From: Armigeres subalbatus
Lineage: Eukaryota > Arthropoda > Insecta > Diptera > Culicidae
NCBI RefSeq assembly: GCF_024139115.2
Contig: NC_085141.1
Location: 69,295,481 to 69,359,480 of the forward strand
Direction: 5' to 3'
DNA: 64,000 nucleotides
Positions 31,138 to 42,234 of the stretch are shown here, in pieces. The notes beneath the pieces were generated by a model. It searched no databases. It saw only the letters and a program-made list of their open reading frames with translations, and was not told the origin of the DNA. The translations under genes and the position numbers were made by a program. Position 1 is the first letter of the stretch. Each line of letters opens with the position of its first letter.

Positions 31138-33040
31138 AAATATTCGTAGATCGCATTGAAAAAAAATCCAAGGGTTCAGGGCTCAGAACCATTTTTTTAA
31201 TACATAATTATTGAATTTTTTCACTTATTTGTCCCAAAATGCCTTAAAAATCCATTTTTAATGTAATATATGGATATTTGTTTTTTTAAGGTATCAATTT
31301 CTGTTAAAAAAATATGACAATAATATCAACTATTATCTATAAATATCTGAATAATCAATAGGCTGTAGATTTCGTCAAAATTGACCATATGTAGAGATAC
31401 ATCAATGCTTACAAGTTACTAAATCACCGTATATTAACTCTAAATGATCATTCGACGTAATATAGCGCAAATGATTTCTTGCTTGAAACGTGAATACGTG
31501 AAAAATTAACATAGATGCAGTTTGAAGATTATTTGACCCCAAAATCCCTTAAACTTCCAACTTTTTCCAACAAAATATGTATAGTGATATGTATGGATCT
31601 ACAATGAAGAGGAAAACAGAATTTCAGTGTAATTTTTAAAAGGTAAAATTACCAAAATATGAAAAATTTTGATGTATGGGACATTGGGGCAAAACCAGCT
31701 CAATAACTACATACAGAAGTGTCTCATGTCTATAAAACATCACTCACTGAATTTCTTGGAAAATTTGCTTTCGAATAAGCCCTTAACCTTATCTGTGAGT
31801 CGCTCGTGAGAAAAGTTATCCTATTTTGTATAAAAAGTTACATTAAATGAGCTGTATGACCCCTAAATCTCCTATGATTCAATATTTTCAATGAATTATA
31901 TGATTATTTGTTATTTCCATTATATCATTGGAAAATATCAATTAAATTAACATTACAACATCATTTTCTTGTTCAGAATCATTAAGCTATATTATTTCAT
32001 AGGGGAATTTGGGCAAAAAGGTAAGAAAAAAGAGTATCTCCCATCACCTCCTATCTATGATCATATCAAGACTCATAACATATGACTATTCTTGTCTAGT
32101 TGTGCTATCGGGTATGGTTTGGAAATGTTTGGCATCGGCGCTATTCAAAACTTTTTAAAAATCGTTTTTTACTCAATAAATAAACAAATAAAACATTTGT
32201 GAAACGATTTCTTTCATTGATTTTTGTTTGGCAAACATTTGACAACATCTGTTCAACACTTTGAAACAATAATGTCAACACTTATCTGTAAATATTACTA
32301 TTTTTACAGAATACATTAAAATTGCACATAAAATGCACTTTGATGCTTATTTGACCCCAAAATCCCTTAAATTTCCAACTTTTGCCAACAAAATATATTT
32401 AGTTCCCTTCTGTGGATCCACAGTGAAGTGATAAACACAATTTTAGAACAATGTCTTAAAGATAAAATGACAAATAGTTTGGAAACTCGCGATATATGGG
32501 GCATTAGGGCAAAACGAGCTCAAAAACTACACACAGAAGCGTTCCACGTCCATGAAACAGCACTCACTGAATTCTTTGCAAAATTCCCTTTCGAATAAGC
32601 TCTTGATCTCTTCTGTAAGTTGTTCGTGAAGAAAGTTATCAATTTTTTCCACCTTTGAAATCGGATTTCCCCATTGTGCGGTGCTTCTTAGCGCTATTTG
32701 TACCCACTGATCCCGTTACGATCTTTGCAAGGACCCGTGCCTTCGTTTTACGTTGGACCCGTTTGCGGAAGATGACGAAAAGATGGTGAGGGTAACGGTA
32801 GATGAGCTAATGACGGTGGCATTTAGTGGACTCGAGTAAAGCACCTGGTCCGGAAGGGATCCCGAACATGGCGTTAAAGGCAGCCATAATGACAAATCCG
32901 GACATGTTCAGGTGCGTGGATGCGCGGATATTCTAGGATATATGTAAGAGACAGCGATTGGTCCTGTATCCGAAACCTGGAAAACCACCAAACCAACCCC
33001 TCAACGTATAGACCAATCTGTCTAATAGATACTACACTGG

Positions 33041-33308
33041 ATTCTGTTTTTACACGATTTACATTTTCTCAATTTTGCACTCATCCAAAATGTTTAACGC
33101 ATATTATTTATCATGCGGAGGCGAGCCAGCCTGGGGCTGCAAGTCTCCTTAATAAAGCTAATAAAAAAAAAAAAAAATTATCATGTAATTTTTCTTTGAT
33201 TTATTCAGGATTTTTTGAAACATATTGCAAAGATTTTGGTGGTAAATTAAGGTCACACGATAAAAAATACGGGCGGAAAAAAATCGGGTAAAAATAAAAT
33301 CGTGTGTA
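33041..33308. mobile_element. Inverted-repeat MITE inside the R1-like relic
   Basis: Left end TTTTACACGATTTACATTTT and right end AAAATAAAATCGTGTGTA form imperfect terminal inverted repeats. LINE coding resumes on both sides (ICLIDT before, KLLDKL after). A 62-bp A-tailed fragment (33116-33177) sits within it. The TSD was not settled. Confidence 0.6.
33116..33177 (+). mobile_element. 62-bp 5'-truncated A-tailed retroposon
   Basis: GCGAGCCAGCCTGGGGCTGC, AAGTCTCCTTAATAAAGC and a poly-A run, flanked by an 8-bp duplication TTATCATG (33108-33115 and 33178-33185). The same tail occurs at 47365-47419 in the opposite orientation. It carries an AATAAA signal, as expected for the 3' end of a polyadenylated LINE. 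Confidence 0.8.
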
Positions 33309-34010
33309 TAGAGAAGCTACTGGATAAGTTAGTCCTGAACAGGGTGTCGCCGTGTGTGAATGAGGCGAACGAGTAAGCACATTACATAGGTCGCCAGACA
33401 ATTTAAACGGCGCGGTATTCGTTACTGCGCAGTGATAACATCCGACATGCGGAATGCGTTCAACAGTGCCTGCTAGACGGAGATTGCGAACTCGTTGCTT
33501 CTGCTGAGAGAACCGAGTACTAATCTACGAGACAAAGGAAGGCTTGGCCTAGCGCCCCCATTGCGGTAAGTGTCTCGCAGTGATCATTCTGGGCTCTACT
33601 GTGTCCATCGAGGGGGTCGAATTGACTGCAGCGTATTCGATCAGTCTCATCTAGTTATGGTTGCACAGCAAAAAGCTAAATCTGACACATAATAAAACAG
33701 AGATGATAGTTGTCAGCAACCGGAGATCGGTTAAAGAGGTGTCAATTGAAGTCAGTGGCTGCGACATTACCTCCAAGTGATCTCTTAATTTTTTGTGAGT
33801 GATACTTGTCAAGATATGTATCTCATGTCTACTCGATAGCGGCACTATCTAGGATGATGGAGAACAGATCTAGGGTGTGCTCCAGCAAGCGCAGATTGCT
33901 GGCAAGCACGGCGGTGGTTTCAACACAGCGGTACAGAGGAACAGAATGTGGCGTCACGACCGATTACAGGGGAGCTCCCATACTGGCAGGGAACTTCTCG
34001 TCGGAGTAGC

Positions 34011-34989
34011 ATAGATTCGCCGTCTGGGACTATCCGAGTCGTTCGCGATCGCGGCTGAAGGGCTCAAGTGCATTGGAAATCGGGTATCGTAGTAGGCTAG
34101 ATCCACCACCGAGGACTTGTTGAGTAGATCGTTTCGAGCGAGCTTCGGGTCGTCAGATACCATTAAACCGGAAGCTAACTCCATCCGGAATCATAAGATA
34201 GACCTCGGTACTGCGGTAAAGTGCTTTGGTCTTGAGCTGATTCCACCGCTGGGTGACAACCCATTGGAGTAGAAAAGATCCGCCACCCGGAGCTATCTGA
34301 GTAGCTCTCAAGTACGTTGAGTGCAAAATACCTAAAAAAGATGAGGCGCGCTAAATACTATATATTCCCCAGAAATAATACTGAAAGGCACTCTGAAAGG
34401 CAATACTGAAAGGCACTCCCGGGTAGAATTATGGTTTTAGTGCCCGTGGAGAGTTTAGTGAGTATGACCAGTCCACTATAGGATTTCGGGCGGTCATTAA
34501 TCGAAAATGTCATGTCTTCCGAATTATTTTAAAATATTTTCTCTCCATTGTCAATACTCTAATTAAGAGAAATTCTGAATTTGAAGTCTCTAGGTGCACT
34601 AGTTCCAAAGATATAAGGTGGCAAAGTCAGAAATGGGTAAAAAAGTTAGCAAATTTTCTGAAAAAATATTTTATTTTCAACTATTTATTGAAATATTTTT
34701 AAATGTTTTTTCTTCAATGTTAATACATCATTACAAAGGTTATTGTATAAGCTTTTAAATGGTGTGCAAAACCAATGGTTACACTGTGAAAAAAATTGAA
34801 AAAAAATGCGGAAGCAATATTTTTTCCAAAAACGACGCTATTTTCAACTTTGATAGTGAAGAACTTTTTTTTCCTCAGGAATCCCCGGGTTCTTTTATGA
34901 TACATCAAGGACAAAGCTTCGACTAAAATGTCCCGAAAGAATTTCTTGCCAGTATTAATAGAGTTAAGTCACTCTGATTTTTTTCATTT
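34011..34989. other. Possible LINE 3' region, then AT-rich DNA
   Basis: 34011-34330 is GC-richer and may be the decayed 3' part of the R1-like element. CCATTAAACCGGAAGCTAAC and GATCCGCCACCCGGAGC hint at repeat-derived sequence. The remainder is AT-rich without features. Confidence 0.3.
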
Positions 34990-35310
34990 GTTTTTTTACC
35001 GTGTTTTGCCTCTCTCTCACTCCAAGGTTAATGCTCATTCCAAAAACGAATGTTTGATAGAAGGCCCGGAGACCCCAGTGGTATATATCAACTAACTCAG
35101 CGCGAAGAATTGAGGTGATGTCTGTATGTGTGTGCATGCGCGTCTGTATGTATGTGCGCAAAAAGAACGCAATCGCCATTTAGACACTTATTTGTGTCCG
35201 ATTTTCTCGCAACAAGTTTCATTCGACGGGAAATCTAGTCCCATCGTTTCCTATTGAAAATGGGTCAGACTGAACTATGCGCTCAAAGGGTATGGTCAAA
35301 ATACATTTAT
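34990..35310 (-). repeat. Dispersed retroposon-like repeat (partner at 11340-11690)
   Basis: On the minus strand it shows GCGAGAAAATCGG-like sequence, a run of CATACAGACGCGCATGCACA, GACATCACCTCAATTCTTCG, and TGGGGTCTCCGGGCCTTCTAT, in the same order as the plus-strand copy. It is diverged. Confidence 0.65.
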
Positions 35311-38300
35311 TGGCAATAACTTGACTTTATTTATAACCATTTGAGCTCATTTAATTAACTTTTCAAAGGAGTAAATGAATAAAACCCCAATGCAATGCAG
35401 CACAACGGTAACGGAAGGGTTTGACAGTTCGCTCATATATTTTCTGTCGAATTTTGCTGCTTCCGTCACCATTCCGCTGAAATGCGTTTGGGGCTTGAGT
35501 GGTTTGAGTCATTCTCTAAACCTAATTTTCTGAGCTATTCATTAGCTACTGATGGAGAACTAAATATGAGATTTCATAATATGTAAATATTTATAAATCT
35601 CCTGGAATCAATAATTCCCGACATGTTTATTGCAAAAGTAAAGACGAACAATATCTTAGTTAGAACGGAGCGTATGAAATTCCTGCTAGTGTTCATGAAT
35701 GTCTGGCTAATGGTAGAGAAACATTTATTCACTCATCTACACTTTGAGGTTCACTGGCTGAACAACCAGCGGAAAGTCAATATAAAACAGTTGAAGAAAT
35801 TTAGAACTCATAATGCAAGAAAATGATCAAGAGAGTAAAATGTTGACATTTTCCTTCGTGCCTTACATGAATCAGATCCATTTTAAGCTCGATTTGGATA
35901 ACGAGGAGACGTTGGAAAAAAATTTTCACTTAGTTATTCTTATGCCATGCGTAATTTTGTAATATTTGAAGATTTTCAAAAGTTCTTTATCTTCTAATAC
36001 TTTAGATGAATTTATCTCATCTTCCATCGTTGATGGAATTGAAGAAAATATCATTGAAGACTTAAACCTTGACACAGAAAAAGAATGATGCTGTATATAA
36101 CTTGTAGAAATCATGAAAACAAATCAAAAGTAATTCAAATAGTGTTGTTATTTAAATTAAAAGAATTTTGCTTTTCGGAAGAATGGAGCATTCTTACATT
36201 CCACAATGAATGTCCACATTTTTTGAGAATATATTATTCTCATTTATTTTTTGAATAACTTGTACAAATGTCATGGGATTGCGATTTCTAATTTGCTAAT
36301 ACCCTTTTTCAAAAGTTATTTTCAATTCTGATTATTTGATTAACATTTAATGCTTTATGATCCTTCAGATCCTAGTACTTTGTCAAACAAATTGTTCTAA
36401 ATACAAATTGTGAGGCACATGAGAGTGAGAACAAAAAATATCACGGAATGTCATGAAATTAATGTCATTTAACATGATCGCCGCCATAATGTCCATAAAT
36501 TGCTGAACTTAGCTCTTGTACAGCCCCCTTCCTTCTCCTTAAGAAAACGTAATGAAATTTCAACTTCCCAAATAGGTTTGCTTTGTCACGTTAATCGAAC
36601 CTATGAAAAAAATAATTACGTAATTCATAGACGATCCCCAAAGGGGGGGGGTTGGAAATTGTATATTCATGCTATTTCGACCATACACAGCTAAAACTAA
36701 GTGGAAAATCACTTTAAAAGTCCAATTTTATTTTTGACCGCTCGCTTGTATGGGGATCCCCCATAGTGCAGTCACGGCTGCAGGATTCCTACACTCGAGC
36801 GCATTCTGATACACTGCGGTGTGTTGAAAACTGTGTGTTAAAGTTTCTTTTTTCAATAAAGGATCAGAACGCTAATTGTTGACTAGAGCAAAATTCGGAA
36901 GTCGAAGTATCGGAAGGAGCCTAACTCCAAATGTAAAATCTCGAAATAAGACATCCTCAAAGACATAGCAGAATGTCGATTTGTGTATAGGTCGCAGGAA
37001 ACAATAAAGGGTAAGGCACCCCTCAGCTGAGCGGAAAAAGTCGATCACTGGGGGTGGGAGTTAGATGCTAAGAATGCCTGTTCACCTTTCGCAAAGGAAA
37101 ATAGAGTTTCCGGGGGGCCAACAAAACTAGTGTATAAATATTGCGAAAATGTTTAACAATCTAGCACCTTCTGGTTGGGTGTGTGAATCCAATCCGCTAG
37201 CGAAGCAAATGAATAACTTGACGTGCCCCGTTGGCAAAGCTATGTGTTATAATTATCTATTTCCATCCACAACAAGTTTCAGTTCAAAATGCAATTAATT
37301 TGCTTCACCTCGTTTGAGTTTTGCTCTCATAAAATTAACAAACAAAAATCACTAGAACTGTCATCACATCGCACTTCATTCTGTATTGTATTAAATAATT
37401 ATGCACAGTCAGTGTTCTACGCAAAACTAACTATGCGAAATGGCTGGGGTCACTATAATTACGTGCCTAAAACCCAAAACAAATATGCAAAGCACTAACC
37501 GGACACCGGACACGTGGAACACAGCCGCCTGTCATGAGCCGAAAAAGAATACCCTGCCATCGTGGGGATGTGGGATGCGAAACCTTTTTCGCACAAACAA
37601 CTATTGACATTGTATCTCATATAGGAGCCGAGCGTTTGTCCAGCTTCCCAGCCCATCACGCTAAGTGGGTGGCATGATGGATCCTGATTCAATTATTTGC
37701 TCATTAGCATACGTTAATAATTGCCGGGCTTTCCCGATCGTTATGCACCGTAGTGCGGTTCGATGGGTGCGTGCGCTCATTATTGCCAAAATTCGATACC
37801 AAAATGACAGGTTGTTGATGTGCTTTGGATATTCGTGTTTACTTTTCATTATGGACCGGCGATCGTGCGCGCATGCAACTGGAAAGCAGCTGCCGGGCGA
37901 CAGGTTTCTCCTGTCAGAAAGGGGGCCAGCCAGCCGCTTATCCATATGCTGTGGAAGCTGTGGCGAAAAATCAACAGAATTATGTGGGAAATTATTCGCT
38001 CATTTGCACATCCCTATGTTATTATTATTGTAAATCAATACCAAGTTTTCAAAACGACTTATCTGCTTTTGTAAATAAAGGTTCAAACGTCGATTTGACG
38101 AATCTGATAGCACGGCCACGCATACCAACATCATCAATACGTCGGTGAAGGCAAGGCATCGGAATAATTTTACGTGAAAATAAAAAAGAGCCCATGCGAT
38201 CTCGAAAGAATTTCATTTGAATAAATACATGCAGTTTTTGGTAAGCGATACCGAGATGTCGGCAAAAACAATGAACGAACCTGACGTGACGTTTTCAGTG

Positions 38301-38895
38301 AAGGAAATAGTTACGTACCCAACGTCGATGGGGTAGATGAATCCAAGAATGTGGAATGTGCCGAGAGGACATAGGCCCAAGTTGTTTCATTATTAGGTAC
38401 GAGACGAACCTGCCCGATCTCGCTCGAGTTTTTATATCTAATTGTCAAGCGCATGTTTGAGTGCAGAGTCGCACTCGAGATCGATTTTAATTCGTGCTGA
38501 GGACTTTTTTCTGAGCTAATGAAACGGTGTTTTTTTTAACAATTTTTCAATTTTCCCCGTCAAACACACCAACGTTTTGTATAAACAGACGAATCGATTA
38601 GGGTAAAAGACCCAATAGTGAAGGAACTCAGCACGTTTTTCCACCATTCGTAGGTTTACATAAAATCTATACTTCATTTCACTTACCTCAAAGGTGCATA
38701 TGAAAGTTTGGTTTTATTATTTTATTATTTTAGTTATAGTTATTCAAATTTCATCCGAAAAGTATTTCAATGAATCACATACAATGGCTAATTTCCTACC
38801 CGCCGCTGCCAGTTTCAGGCGCTAACGTATATGTGATAATAGCCAGCATGAGTTAACCACCCGAAGTTTGTATGACGAAAGACATCTAACGCGGG
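35311..38895. other. Unassigned DNA, possibly partly single copy
   Basis: Mostly AT-rich. A short piece at about 36590-36660 (AATTACGTAATTCATAGACG followed by a G run) resembles the repeat at 44748-44913. A GC-richer region at 37500-38150 has several overlapping short frames and no domain. No gene is identified. Confidence 0.35.
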
Positions 38896-38918
38896 TTTTC
38901 TCAACAGTAGGAACTTTT

Positions 38919-39525
38919 GAGCTTGAGCTTGAGCTTGATTGACTGCTCGTAGTTGCTACTCCATTATGACCAGATCAGCTGTTCTTGCACAGGAAACCAA
39001 CAGATGTTTGCTTGGGACTAGCACACATCTTCAATGTACAAGTACTGGTGATCTCATTTGTTAAGTCATACTGGCGCCTGCCACGTCAGAATGCAAGTCA
39101 ATGTAGGGAAGGGGAGGAAATGATGATGCAATCACTCGCCCACTGCAAGCCGAATATACCTCTGCACTTGCCACGAGTTCATGCGGAATTTGTTGGAATT
39201 TTTGGGTTAGGTTGGAAGCAGAGGTCCGTCTTGGTTAACGAGCTGCCAATGTGATAGATAGGAGAAGGTAACTGATGGAATGTAGGAAACGAGCTCTATA
39301 GTTCATTTCCAATTCTAGCAGATTACTGTTAGAATACTCAAGTTGAAGGTATAGGAATAGTAATGGAAACGGTATGGAAGTCCATTTCCAGTTCTAGCGA
39401 TTGCTAGAACTCGAGAAATAAAGAGAAAGATACAAAGTAGGAGAATGGAACAGACCTGGGATTGATCCCACGACCTCCTGCGTATGAGGCAGAAGCAGTA
39501 GCCATATGACTACCAAGCCCGCTTC
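38919..39525 (-). mobile_element. 607-bp tRNA-derived retroposon with AAGCTC tail
   Basis: A 23-bp direct repeat beginning TTTTCTCAACAGT lies at 38896-38918 and 39526-39548, with a single A/G difference. On the minus strand the 5' end is tRNA-like: GCGGGCTTGGTAGTCATATG, TCATACGCAGGAGG and a B-box-like GGGATCAATCC. The 3' end is (AAGCTC)n. At about 600 bp it is longer than most SINEs. Gecko or another Aedes SINE family is possible; I did not assign it. Confidence 0.8.
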
Positions 39526-39801
39526 TTTTCTCAACAGTGGGAACTTTTCATGAAAAACTATTTGGTACCAGTTATGAAGGAAGGTGTCTGCTACTACGCC
39601 TACCAAATATTTTTTCGATTAAGGTGCTTATTTTCGAGATATTAAATATTAGATGCCTTTCGCCATATTGATTTCCGAAAATTATCTTCTAGTGTGCCGC
39701 TCAAAGTAGGAGATTCATTGCAGCAGCATCCATGATTGTTACCTAAAATGATGCCTCAAATAATTGGTGCAGGGTTTCAATATTTGCGGTATTTTTTAAT
39801 T

Positions 39802-40033
39802 GGTGTTCCTATAGTTGCGAGTCCCATTATTTTTATATGGGACTCGCAACTATAGGAACTCCACCGTTAATATTGTTACAAAGGCGAGAACAGAATAAGA
39901 GATATCCACGCCTGTTTTCTTTTATTTCGTCTAATGACATGTCAATAAAATAATATACTACATTGGCTGCTGCGTTTAATGCGTAATTTTTGAAAAAAAA
40001 AAACAACAGCACTACCGCAACTATAGGAACACC
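39802..40033. mobile_element. MITE with three copies of its terminal repeat
   Basis: Termini are GGTGTTCCTATAGTTGCG and its reverse complement. Just inside the left end, an internal inverted copy makes a hairpin of about 23-bp arms (GTTCCTATAGTTGCGAGTCC and its complement, about 39805-39860). The TSD is unclear. It has no coding capacity. Confidence 0.75.
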
Positions 40034-40254
40034 CACGACTATCGGATCTTTTACCCTAGTCAGAAAAAATGTAAAAATCGGTCAACCAGTTCGTGAGTTA
40101 TATTGTCTCGACGTAAGTGCAAACTGTATTTTATTTATAGAGTTCTCCTGGAATGAAGTTCTTGTAGGGACGATTCGACATTTTTTTATTGAAAATCTGT
40201 CGACGAGGCGATCTATAATTTTCCACGCCCATTCAAATTGTCATTCCTTAGAAT

Positions 40255-40385
40255 TTCCCGAAAGGTTCATTTGACCGAAAGGGTCATTTGGCCTTAAGGT
40301 TCATTTTTCTGGAAGGGTCAGTTGACCGAAAGGGTCATTCGGCAGGAAGAATCATTTGGCCGAATACGACATTTGGCAGAATATA
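40255..40385. repeat. Short-motif array, TTTGACCGAAAGGGTCA type
   Basis: Repeats such as TTGACCGAAAGGGTCATTTG, TGGCCTTAAGG, TGGAAGGGTCAGTTGACCG and ATTTGGCCGAATACG, with spacings of about 16-22 bp. It leads directly into the palindromic array to its right. Confidence 0.75.
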
Positions 40386-40790
40386 TCTTCTGAAAAGTGA
40401 GACGTCTCACTACTCACTACATTTCTTACTTCTCACTATAAAAAGTGAGAAGCGCGAAGTGAGTAGTGAGACGTCTCACAACTCACTTCTAACTTTTCAC
40501 AGAAAAAAGTGAAAAATAAGGAGTGAGAAGTGAGACGTCTCAATTCTCACTTCTCGCTGTGAAAAGTTAGAAACACGAAGTGAGTAATGAGACGTCTTAC
40601 TACTCACCTCGCGTTCCTCACTTTTTACAGTGAGAAGTGTGAAATGAAGAGTGAATAGTGAGCTGTCTCGCTTCTCACTCCTCATTTCTCAATTCTCACT
40701 GTGAAAAGTGAGTAGGGAGACGTCTCACTTCTCTCTCCTCATTTCTTGCTTCTCACTGCAAAAGTGAGAATTGCGAAGTGAGCGCTTCTC
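40386..40790. repeat. GAGACGTCTC palindrome array
   Basis: AGTGAGACGTCTCACT-type cores occur near 40400, 40468, 40530, 40590 and 40718, embedded in alternating GTGAGAAGTGAG and CTCACTTCTCAC. Each core is a perfect 10-bp palindrome GAGACGTCTC or a one-base variant. The spacing is roughly 60 bp. Confidence 0.8.
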
Positions 40791-41609
40791 ATTTTTAACA
40801 AGTTAAAAATTTGGAGTGGAAATTTTGTCTGTTGATTTTTTTCAGCAATAACCCGCCTTTTAGAATACAACACTTTAGCTGACTAACAAAAATGTTCTTG
40901 TGAAGTGCCAAAAATGTAATAAGAAATTCTAATCAGAAGACACTGAGCATGGGCTGGACATCTTTGCCTCGTTATCTCACGAAGCCGAAGTTGCATATCT
41001 CGGATTGCTATTGCCAGGGCTGGTAGTGATCAATGCCGGTCAAAATAGTGACTTTAGTGACCAACACTGGTGAAAAAAGGTACCGAATAGTGACTTTCAG
41101 CTGCAGAAATAGTGACCAAATAGTTACTTTTAATTTTATTTGCAGTGACAAAAACTGACTTTTATACGATCACTTCAAGGCCGGTACAAATAATGTTCAA
41201 AAATTATCTCTCCCTCTAATATATTTTGTTCGAAAATTTCGATTTGAAAAAAAAAACAAGAATTATGAATTTCCAAAACATTATACAATAAAACCGATGA
41301 AAAGAAAATTGTGTTCTTATTTAGTGGGCAGAGATGGCATACTCCCCAGTGCGTATCAAGAGCAAGAGATTTCGCGCACAGCACACATTTACTTTCAGTA
41401 AGAGAGGGAGTGCGCGCTGTTGTGTTTCTTCACTCAAACGATACGCACGATCCCGGCAAAAGTGAGAAGGGGCCAAAAATCCACGCTCAGCAGATAAAAT
41501 AGAATAAGAGCACAGTTAAGCGCGCAGCGCTGAGAGCGCAGAGCAGCGTACGCAGATCACACTGCGCTTAGCTATGTTTGAGATAAAGAGTAGAGTTCGT
41601 TCATTGCAG
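40791..41609. other. Unassigned DNA between two palindrome arrays
   Basis: Includes a run of ATAGTGAC(T/C) repeats at about 41040-41160 (AATAGTGACTTT, AATAGTGACC) and a GC-rich CGCGCA-containing stretch at about 41370-41560. No gene is recognised. Confidence 0.4.
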
Positions 41610-41875
41610 AAAACAAGAAGTGAGAAATGAGGCACGAGAAGTGAGATGTCTCACTTCTCACTACTCATTTTTCACTTCTCACTGTGAAAAGTGAGTAATG
41701 CGAAGTGAGAAGTGAGGCGTGTCACTACTCACTTCGCACTACTCTTTTTCTACAGTAAGAAATGAGAATGGAGACGTCTCACTTCTCACTTCGCACTACT
41801 CACTTTTTACAGTAAGAAGTGAGCAGTAAGTAGTGAGATGTCTCACTTTTCACGCACTATTTCTCACTTTCCAAA
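41610..41875. repeat. GAGATGTCTC / GAGACGTCTC palindrome array, second block
   Basis: GTGAGATGTCTCACTTCTCA, GTGAGGCGTGTCACTACTCA, GGAGACGTCTCACTTCTCAC and GTGAGATGTCTCACTTTTCA in succession, separated by GTGAGAAGTGAG-type sequence. It is the same family as 40386-40790. Confidence 0.8.
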
Positions 41876-41966
41876 TGACCAAATGATATATTCAGCCAAA
41901 CAACTTTCGGCCTAGTGGTCTTCTGCCAAATGGCATTCGGCCAAACGGCCTTTCATCGAAATGCAC
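41876..41966. repeat. Short-motif array, left part, cut by a MITE
   Basis: ATGACCAAATGAT, TCAGCCAAACAAC, TTCGGCCTAGTGG, TCTGCCAAATGGC and TTCGGCCAAACGGCC with short spacing. It continues at 42235-42745 beyond the MITE. Confidence 0.75.
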
Positions 41967-41970
41967 ATAT

Positions 41971-42227
41971 CAAGCTCTATCTGGAATAAGGGCGAATGTC
42001 GCAAGAGAGAATTCTCTTCGCCGACTTCCCCTCTTTTAAATTAAAGTGACAAGCAGATGATTTCGTTGCGGTTTTTCCCCTCAGAACGAAAGAAAACAAT
42101 GAAAACTTGCATTCTGAGGTGATAAACCGTGATGAAATCCTCTGCTTGTCACTTTTATTTAAAAGAGGGGAAGTCGACGAAGAGAATCCTCTCTTGCGAC
42201 ATTCGCCCTTTTACCAGATAGAGCTTG
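41971..42227. mobile_element. MITE with inverted-repeat arms of about 100 bp
   Basis: The left arm CAAGCTCTATCTGG...GGGCGAATGTCGCAAGAGAG...GACTTCCCCTCTTTTAAA...AGTGACAAGCAGA is mirrored at about 42117-42227 with few mismatches. ATAT flanks both sides (41967-41970 and 42228-42231), a possible TSD or the outermost terminal-repeat bases. It splits the short-motif array. Confidence 0.8.
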
Positions 42228-42234
42228 ATATAGC

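Larger units (their letters stand above)
28960..32678. mobile_element. Large foldback Transib-like element, 3.7 kb
   Basis: Flanked by a 5-bp duplication CGGTG (28955-28959 and 32679-32683). Termini CACAATGGGGAAATCCG and its reverse complement fit the Transib start CACWATG. The inverted arms extend about 1.2-1.5 kb each, nearly identical at the outer ends. Each arm holds two diverged tandem units of about 820 bp. The centre is two unrelated stretches of about 360 bp around a later hairpin insertion (30844-31137). The left arm also carries a SINE. No transposase frame is present. Confidence 0.85.
32684..34010 (+). pseudogene. R1-clade-like LINE ORF2 relic
   Basis: In changing frames: VRVTVDELM, SSKAPGPEGIPNMALKAAI, RLVLYPKPGKPPN, TYRPICLIDT, then after an inserted MITE KLLDKLVLNRV, later ITSDMRNAFNSA, SNRRSVKEVSIEVSGCDI and AALSRMMENRS with CSSKRRLLAS. 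The order matches RT and the following region of R1-like LINEs. Many stops and deletions mark an old copy. It resumes directly right of the foldback element. Confidence 0.7.

Noticed and set aside
36640..36655. G-run as a G-quadruplex or regulatory site
   Set aside because: It is a single G run, and similar sequence at 44770-44870 shows it belongs to a dispersed repeat.
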